A stretch of 64,000 bases of DNA, taken from Heterocephalus glaber (lineage: Eukaryota; Chordata; Mammalia; Rodentia; Bathyergidae). Under the pieces are notes generated by a model. The model searched no databases, was not told the DNA's origin, and worked only from the letters and a program-made list of their open reading frames with translations. Where the stretch lies: assembly GCF_000247695.1 (NCBI RefSeq), contig NW_004624801.1, positions 3,535,206 to 3,599,205 on the forward strand. The letters are read 5' to 3'. Position numbers and translations under genes: made by a program. Within the stretch, counting starts at the first letter, position 1, and the number at the start of each line of letters is the position of its first letter. Below are positions 57,886 to 64,000 of this stretch, in pieces.

Positions 57886-58409
57886 GGTGTAGGCTACTTC
57901 TCAGAGAGTTCCCTGGGCAACTTCATCTTTAAACGAACTCATTTGTGCTTCTCACTCTGGCTCTGTTTACACTGCACTCTAACCTCTCTAACTCTCTCTC
58001 TCTGTCTCTGTACCCCGCCCAAGAGGCCTCACCCTGAGCCTCTGGCTGGTGCTTGGTCTGTTTGTGTCTGGGGGCACCCTAGGACCTGCCTGCTGGACTG
58101 GGTGCAGCTCCCAGGCCAGGGCAGATGGCCACAGGCAGCATGGCACTGCTCTGGGTGGGAAGATGCAGATGTAGGTGAGGGCTCATGTGGGAGGCTGGGA
58201 GTGAAGGGCCAGGAGGAGCTCTTGGGTCCCAATTCTGGGTGTGGAGGGTGCTGAGTGTGGAAGTGCATTCCTGGCTGGGTGTGTGTTCGTTCTGTATCCC
58301 ATTAGGGACAAGAGGGGAGGAGGGGTGGGTGGCCATAGACCACCAGTGGCGGGAACCTGAGGTCCCTCTGTAGGGAGGCAGATATCCACTGATCCACACA
58401 TATCAGCTT
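57886..58409. other. Intronic sequence without recognised element
   Basis: Short CT-rich run near 57984-58010. Nothing else recognised. Confidence 0.35.
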
Positions 58410-58560
58410 TTTAATGCCAGGAACCATGGAAAGTGAGTGTCATTACTCCTGTCATGGAGAAAAGGAAACTGAGGCCACAGAGTCTCGAACAGGCCTTGCC
58501 TGAGGTCACTGAGCCAGTGAGCACCCCCCGCAGGGAGTCAGCTCTAGGTCTCCTGCTTGC
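58410..58560 (-). repeat. MIR SINE
   Basis: gagaaaaggaaactgaggcc, cctgaggtcactgagccagt and ctctaggtctcctgcttgc match the reversed MIR. Confidence 0.65.
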
Positions 58561-59273
58561 ATCTTCCACATGGTGGGGAGGCGACACAGGGTGGACAGGG
58601 GAGGACACAGAGTAGGAAGGCATGAGGTCCTTGAGCCCATGTAGCGGTCACATGGTCCATCCTCCCTGCACTCTCCTTCCTGGAGCCTGTGCCCTCCTGT
58701 GGGCAAACAGCCCTACCCTCTGCCTCCTTACAGCCCACCTTTCGCCTACAGACACAAATCATCCCCTTCAGACAGGGGGGCATGCCCAACTGCACCCTGA
58801 GCCTCAGTTTCCCCTGAGCCCCTCTGAGAGTTCCCAGCACGGGGAGCAGGGGATGGGGGGTAGGGGTGCTGCTCCTGTCCACAGGTGCAAGTCTGGCTTG
58901 AGGAACCCTCTTCAAGGGGACACATTTTGTGGCCCCAATGTCCTCTTGCAACCCTAGCTCCTTCTTCTTGGGGTGCATCTCCCCTGGTGGGACAGGAGGA
59001 GGGAGGGAGCATCATGGGAACTGAGACTCAGGCTCTCGCAGAGAGAGGTTTTATGTCCTCCACACGGGCTGGGAACAGCTGTTCCAAGGCTGAAGCAGGC
59101 CTACTGTCAGCATCAGCCCACAGCCTCTGCTCCTCTCTGGTCTTCTGCGCCTTCCAGGGGACCCTCCAATGACCTTGGGCTCCTGAGGACAGTGGCCAAA
59201 TCATCCTCACCTTGGAAGCCAGTGCTTTTGCATAATGCTGGGCATGCAAGAAAATATACTGACACTACATAAA
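58561..59273. other. Intronic sequence without recognised element
   Basis: Nothing recognised. Confidence 0.35.
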
Positions 59274-59408
59274 GGCACTAAGGAGAGAGGCCTCCGAAGA
59301 AACCAACACTGCCAACACCTTGATCTTGAACTTCTAGTCTCCAGAACTATGAGAAAATATACATTTCTGCTGTTTAAGCCTCTCAGTGTGGTATTTGTTA
59401 TGGCAGCA
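59274..59408 (+). mobile_element. MaLR LTR 3' part (MLT1-like)
   Basis: gaggcctccgaagaaaccaa, ctgccaacaccttgatcttg, ctccagaactatgagaaaat and ctgctgtttaagcctctcag. Only the 3' third remains. Antisense to SDK2. Confidence 0.75.
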
Positions 59409-59409
59409 C

Positions 59410-59640
59410 ACACTCCTTCCTCCTGGAATTCATCCTCCTCCTTCCCAGCAGGTATAAGTTCTATATATCACTCTGGGTTCCCAGCCCACCTTCTCCAGGA
59501 AGCCCTCTCTGGTTGGGCCCAGTCTTTCCCCCTCGGCTCTGGGGAGCTCTCAGGTGTCTTGTTTGCCAAGTATTGATTTGTACTTATTCATGGTTGTTCT
59601 GTGATGTTACTAAGTGAATTGAGGGTGGGCTTTATTATAA
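59410..59640 (+). repeat. L2 LINE 3' fragment
   Basis: ttctccaggaagccctctct, ggtgtcttgtttgccaagta and gatttgtacttattcatggt follow the L2 3' region. Confidence 0.45.
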
Positions 59641-59869
59641 GATTGACAGTTTGAGCTTTCTGCTGCCATGACAGATGTCTCTTCCATTTTCAGGGCCCCT
59701 CTAGGTCCTCTGAGCCTTGGCAGGGGCTTGGTATCCAGCCTGCCTGGGGAACTAGCTGGGGAGAAGGAGAAACAGGGAACTCTAATCTCTGTCCTCATCC
59801 TTGGGTGTCCGAGAGCACATGTTATCCAGCTCTGTGACCAGCTCCAGCTCTGAACAGGAGGCTGTAGGT

Positions 59870-60040
59870 ACAGTCTTGTCCCCTAACAGAATGGAGTGGA
59901 GCAGAGGAGAAGGTGGGGGTGGAGAGAATGGCAGTAATAGAGATGAACCAACAAGGGCCTCATGGAAGATGGGTCTTGACCTGGCCCTGAAGGCAGGAGG
60001 GAAGAGGCAGCTCCTGCACTTGGTCATGTGGTATGGAGGC
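59870..60040 (-). repeat. L2 LINE fragment
   Basis: gggcctcatggaagatgggt and cttgacctggccctgaaggc match the reversed L2. Confidence 0.45.
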
Positions 60041-60339
60041 TGGCAGACACCCCAGAGCAGGGGGATGTGGGGAGAGGACATGGGACCTAGGACGCCATGT
60101 GGCTGGCCCATTGCCTCTTCTGTGTACCATGGTCCCATGAGAGGGAAGGCTTGTCCAAGGCTGCTCATCTTGCCCAGGCCTCTGCCCTGGGCCTCAGAGG
60201 GGACCTGGAGGTCATTATTCAGGTCCCTGCCATCAGGCGGACATGGCTGGGCTAGCCAGAACCTCCCACCATCTTGCTCCCTGCCTCAAAGTCCCAGAGC
60301 AGACTTTGAGGAGGATCTGGAAGGGCCCAGGTGGGGGAG

Positions 60340-60490
60340 GTGACAGCGAGGCTGCTGGGCACCGAGATCATCTACACAGCAGATGTCAGCGGATTAGCTG
60401 CTCTGTCTCCCAGAGCCATCCGAGCCACTTAATATTCTACAGACGGGATCACTTCCCTTTCATAAAAAGCAAACATGGAATTGAAGTGCT
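60340..60490. promoter_or_regulatory. Candidate conserved element
   Basis: gtcagcggattagctgctct, gagccacttaatattctaca and ttcataaaaagcaaacatgg lie in a repeat-free block. Weak, compositional evidence. Confidence 0.25.
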
Positions 60491-61074
60491 GCAGACTCCA
60501 AACACCTGGGGAGGGCTGGAGTCTTGAAGTCTTACACCTTGGGAAAGGGGTCTTGGGAATGAGATGCAGGGACAAGAGGGAAGGAGAGGATCTGTTCTCT
60601 TTGTTGGCCAGAAGCAGGGGACAATCTCTTTAGGGAAGGTAGCTGTGGGCACACAGAGCCCCAGGTCTCCAGGGATGTGCCTGGGGGCTTTGGGACACAC
60701 AGGGCTACTGTCCCCAGAGGTGGGACTTGGGTTGGACGGTTGGCAAAACAATGCCACTCAGTGAAAGTCACTGCCAGGAAATGACACACACAGGGACCAT
60801 TCTTCTCCCTCTTAATGATGCCAGACACTGAGGATGGAAGCACAGCCACTGAGGCGGATCACCAAGATGGGAAGCAGCAGGTTGTTTCCAGACAAACAGA
60901 TCCACAGAGCAGCAGAGTGACAGCTTTGGCTGATGACAAGCAATGGCAAAAGCCTGGCAAGCATGGCTTTGTGAGTGCGCTGGATTTCTTTAAGTAAAGA
61001 AAGACAACCTGCTTGGATTAGGCATGGCTCACCTTTCCCAGATGGGAAAGGAGCAGAAGAGCTCTCCGGGTCCC
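60491..61074. other. Intronic sequence without recognised element
   Basis: Nothing recognised. Confidence 0.35.
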
Positions 61075-61240
61075 TGGGCTTTGTGTGAACAGCCAGGGTG
61101 GCTCATCTGTACAATAGGGGATGATTATAATGGAAACTCCCTCCCATGGCCTGGTGAGGATTGTACAAGTTAAAACACATAAGCAATTTAGCACCAGACT
61201 CATAGCATCGGGCTTGATAAAGGTTATTATTGAACTTGGA
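61075..61240 (+). repeat. MIR SINE
   Basis: ggctcatctgtacaataggg, gatgattataatggaaactc, ctggtgaggattgtacaagt and taaaacacataagcaattta match the MIR 3' half. Confidence 0.65.
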
Positions 61241-61354
61241 ATCCAACTTCAATACGTTTCATCTCATAAGCTAGGAAAAGGCCACACAGCATGTAGAAAG
61301 TATGGACACTAGGGTAGGCCTGCTGCACACTAGAACTCTTCAGAATTTCCCAGC

Positions 61355-61500
61355 CATATCAAATGGAGAGAGTCACTTAACTTCTTTGGGCTTCAGCTTC
61401 CCTATCTGTAGATTGGGAATAATGAGAAGATATTCCACATGAGAGGTATGTTTAAGTGACGGAAGCACATGGAATAATGTAGTATGTGGCACAGCAATCT
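61355..61500 (+). repeat. MIR SINE
   Basis: gagtcacttaacttctttgg, gcttcagcttccctatctgt and agattgggaataatgagaag match the MIR core. Confidence 0.65.
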
Positions 61501-61589
61501 CAGCTGGCCTTGGTGAATCAGGCCACCTTGTCAAAGGCCAAGGTCAAGCACTTCCATAGGATCTGCTGCACCTTGGGAGAATCTTATTT

Positions 61590-61720
61590 CCCTTCCTTCC
61601 TTCCTTCCTTCCTTCCTTCCTTCCTTCCTTCCTTTCTCCTCCCTTTTTCCTATTTTCTCCTACTTTCCTTTCCTCTCTCTCTCCTTATCCTCTTTCCTTT
61701 TTTCCTTTCTGAATGAAGTT
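61590..61720 (+). repeat. (TTCC)n microsatellite and pyrimidine tract
   Basis: About eleven uninterrupted TTCC units (61591-61634), then an imperfect C/T tract to about 61710. Confidence 0.95.
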
Positions 61721-62315
61721 GCTCTTTCAACAGGGCACAGAGAATCCCGGGGTCCTGAGAGCCCTAACCTCCAAGCCCTCCATCCTGACTTCTTCTGTCA
61801 TTAACTCTGGGCATCCTGCCCCTCAGTAACATCTGCCTGTGGCCTCCATGGCACAGGGACTGCATGGGCCACTCAGGACCCGGCAGCAGCGAGGGCAGCA
61901 GGTGCCTACCTGGTTTCGTTCGTCCTTGCATCCTCAACCCAATGCTCCCTGCACAACCAAGCCCAGCTCTCCTTTTCCAGGAGCCTGTTGTCCCTTCTGT
62001 GTCCTGTCCAAAGCCACCAGGCTGGGAGCCTCAGTAGTGCTCAGCAGCACCAGCTCCAAGTGTTTGAGCAGGAGGGGTGCAGGTCGACTACATGGGGAGC
62101 CCCAAAGTTCTGCCTGCGGACAACTTTCAGGCAATAGCTTCACTGTGCAAGTGTTGAAGAAGCCAGAAAATTTGTGGATGGGATGAGGTCTGCATATGGT
62201 TCTGGCAGATTTCCTCCGGAACCTTCCAGAATTTCTCCACTAATGGCAATGACCCTGTCCAGGTAGAAATGGAAAGGAACTCGGATGCCTTACTCTGAAA
62301 CTAACTTTGTTTGGG
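61721..62315. other. Intronic sequence without recognised element
   Basis: Nothing recognised. Confidence 0.35.
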
Positions 62316-62370
62316 AGGAAGGGAGGGAGGAAGGAAAGGAAAGAGGGAAAAAGGGACAGAAGGGAACAGA
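62316..62370 (+). repeat. GGAA/GGGA-rich purine tract
   Basis: gggaggaagggagggaggaa followed by ggaaaggaaagag and more purines. Complementary in composition to the TTCC tract about 700 bases upstream. Confidence 0.85.
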
Positions 62371-62454
62371 ATTATCAAGCACATCTCTTATATTTGTACG
62401 ACACTTTAAAATAGCCACAGACTTTAACATTAACCGCCTTTCCTTTTACTCTCC

Positions 62455-62600
62455 AGTCTGTGACATTCATAGCTTAGACATTATTCACCCATTAGACAGA
62501 CAGAGAAACCAGGGCTCTGTGCCTTTTCCAAGCCACAGCTGAGTCAGTAACCAAGTTAACAAGACGGGGGCTCAAGCCTGGGTCCTTTCCACCAAGATCA
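62455..62600 (-). repeat. MIR SINE (degenerate)
   Basis: gacattattcacccattaga, cagacagagaaaccagggct, ccaagccacagctgagtcag and ggggctcaagcctgggtcc match the reversed MIR. Confidence 0.55.
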
Positions 62601-64000
62601 GAGGAAAAACTGCTGGGTGGGGTCCTCCCGCCCACTCCCGCCCACTCCCCGTGGGCTCCCTTGCCTGACTCCTAAGTCCTGGGCTGCCTGTCTCCTTGGA
62701 GAGATGTATCCCAGCCCCACAGCTCCAGGCTGGCAGAGAAAACACCTGCTCTCCAGCTGCCTCTGTCTGGTTTCATGGACGAGCGGGTCTCACACGAAAG
62801 AATGAAAAGTCAGCCAAGAAACAGAGGAAGATGGGGAAGCACAGGTGAGAAGGACAGCCAGCAGCTTCTGCCTTTGTCCTTTCTTGGTGGGGACAGGGCA
62901 GGAAAGAAAGGCTGCTGGGACTCGGCTGCCCTACTGGGACCCCTTCAGGCCACAGCCAGGCCATCCAAAGGGCAGAGGGACTGTCCCCAAAAAGGCAGCA
63001 GCGTGTCAGTCGGAGTTCACACCCTCTTGGCCTCTCTGAGCCCTGGGCTTGCTCATGACACTGGAGGGACGATGGGAATACCATGGCACAGAAGGGTGCC
63101 AAGGATCCAACGAGATACCATAAGGAAAGAGCAAGGAGCCGACACATGGAAACTACAATACAGTACTGTAGAGCGTATGATAAAACACAGTGTCATGCAA
63201 TACGACACAACAATGTGATCACTGCATTATAATGTGTATTATAATTCTTTTTGTGGGCTCCTGAGAAGGGAAACTTTCTGCTGACAGAGTAAACAGGGAG
63301 AGGTGGCTGGAGGGACACACAGGGCCCTAAGCCCTGAGCCAGCTTGTAGGACATTGTGGGGGGCTTCCCACCCTTCCCCTTCGCCTCCCCCACATGCACT
63401 GCCTGAGGGCCTCCCTGTGCCAGGTGGACAGCCTGAGCAGCATGGGCAGTGAGGCGCTCCCCAGAGACAAGGACCATGAGGAGATGGCTGTGCCGCAGGG
63501 TCACACAGCCCCAGAACCCTTGCCGGGGTGGCACGTGAGAGAGGGGCAGAGGCAGCTCAGAGCTAGTCACTGGCCTGCACCCCTGAAGCCGGCACTAGCT
63601 AGCTGTGCCCTCTTAGTGAGACTGGTTTTCAGCTTTCTGCCTGTGGGCTCAGTGGGTCACCCCAGGGTGGAACAGCACAGAGGGGCTAGGGAAACTCTGG
63701 GCTGTCAGGCCATGGGAGAAGTCCACTCTTGGACACACTGGTTACTCTCTCAGTGCCTCAGTCTCCTCATTTGTGGGAGTGGTCATGGCTAGTGCCGCTG
63801 CCCCAAATCATCAGGATAAAGCACAGATGGAGGCACAGAATGGCTAATGACCACAAACACGAGCCACCGCTCGACTGGAAGGTCCCTTGGCACAGGGCCG
63901 GAGCAGGGTTTGGTGTTCCTGCCCCATGGCTGTCCCAGGCACTAAGCCTCCAGGTGCCAGGAGGCAGAACATTGCAGAGCTGTTAGACACCCAGGTATTG
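62601..64000. other. Intronic sequence without recognised element
   Basis: Short direct repeat cccgcccactcccgcccactcccc near 62627-62650. No gene or transposon recognised. Confidence 0.35.

Larger units (their letters stand above)
16016..64000 (-). other. SDK2: SDK2 intron 1 (partial)
   Basis: This stretch is upstream of exon 2 on the minus strand. Exon 1 with the signal peptide is not seen, and there is no obvious CpG island, so the promoter should lie beyond 64000. The content is interspersed repeats, microsatellites and unique GC-rich sequence, with a few AT-rich candidate regulatory islands listed separately. No other coding exon could be supported on either strand. Confidence 0.8.

Noticed and set aside
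16016..64000. SDK2 exon 1 and promoter
   Set aside because: No signal-peptide exon with a matching phase and no obvious CpG island recognised.
1..64000. A new multi-gene or defence-like system
   Set aside because: No clustered real genes exist here; the content fits introns of one large neural adhesion gene.

Overview
The window is vertebrate nuclear DNA, almost certainly from a rodent. Interspersed repeats with target-site duplications are everywhere, no long open frame looks real, and there are no operon-like genes. The short repeats include six tRNA-Ala-derived ID SINEs and three composite B1-dID SINEs. That pairing is typical of non-murid rodents. The ID variant (…ctcagtggttcc…gatccccggtacc) reminds me of hystricognaths such as mole-rats, but I hold that only loosely.

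One coding exon can be supported: minus strand 16015..15856. It encodes the start of the first Ig-like domain of Sidekick-2 (SDK2), a homophilic cell-adhesion protein of synapses, best studied in the retina. The gene runs on the minus strand. Bases 16016..64000 are therefore intron 1 (5' part of the gene) and 1..15855 are intron 2. I looked for exon 1 (signal peptide) and for the following exon (rest of Ig1) and found neither. The exon has a normal acceptor with a plausible branch point, but its donor is GC rather than GT.

Intron 2 (1..15855) holds a scrambled mariner fossil cut by an L1 tail, an ERVL-like LTR piece, a MIR nested in a MIR, two B1-dID SINEs, one ID, an internally deleted DNA transposon, and an old L1 tail carrying a tiny 5' fragment of U2 snRNA inserted with a target-site duplication. 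Intron 1 (16016..64000) holds two larger L1 pieces, a short L1 tail, eight MaLR-type LTR remnants, many L2 and MIR fragments, five ID copies, one B1-dID, and several microsatellites. At about 45.0-46.3 kb an ID lies in an L1, which lies in an L2.

Between the repeats are unique stretches. Some are locally AT-rich and dense in homeodomain-type motifs, which makes them candidate conserved enhancers: 23.6-23.8 kb, 26.6-27.0 kb, 37.7-38.1 kb, 39.1-39.25 kb, 42.1-42.4 kb, 48.0-48.2 kb and 56.95-57.24 kb. These calls rest on composition and motifs only, since no alignment was possible.

I found no sign of a new multi-gene system. The best leads are the GC-AG intron, the paired-homeodomain motif clusters, the U2 micro-retropseudogene, and the orientation bias of repeats relative to SDK2.
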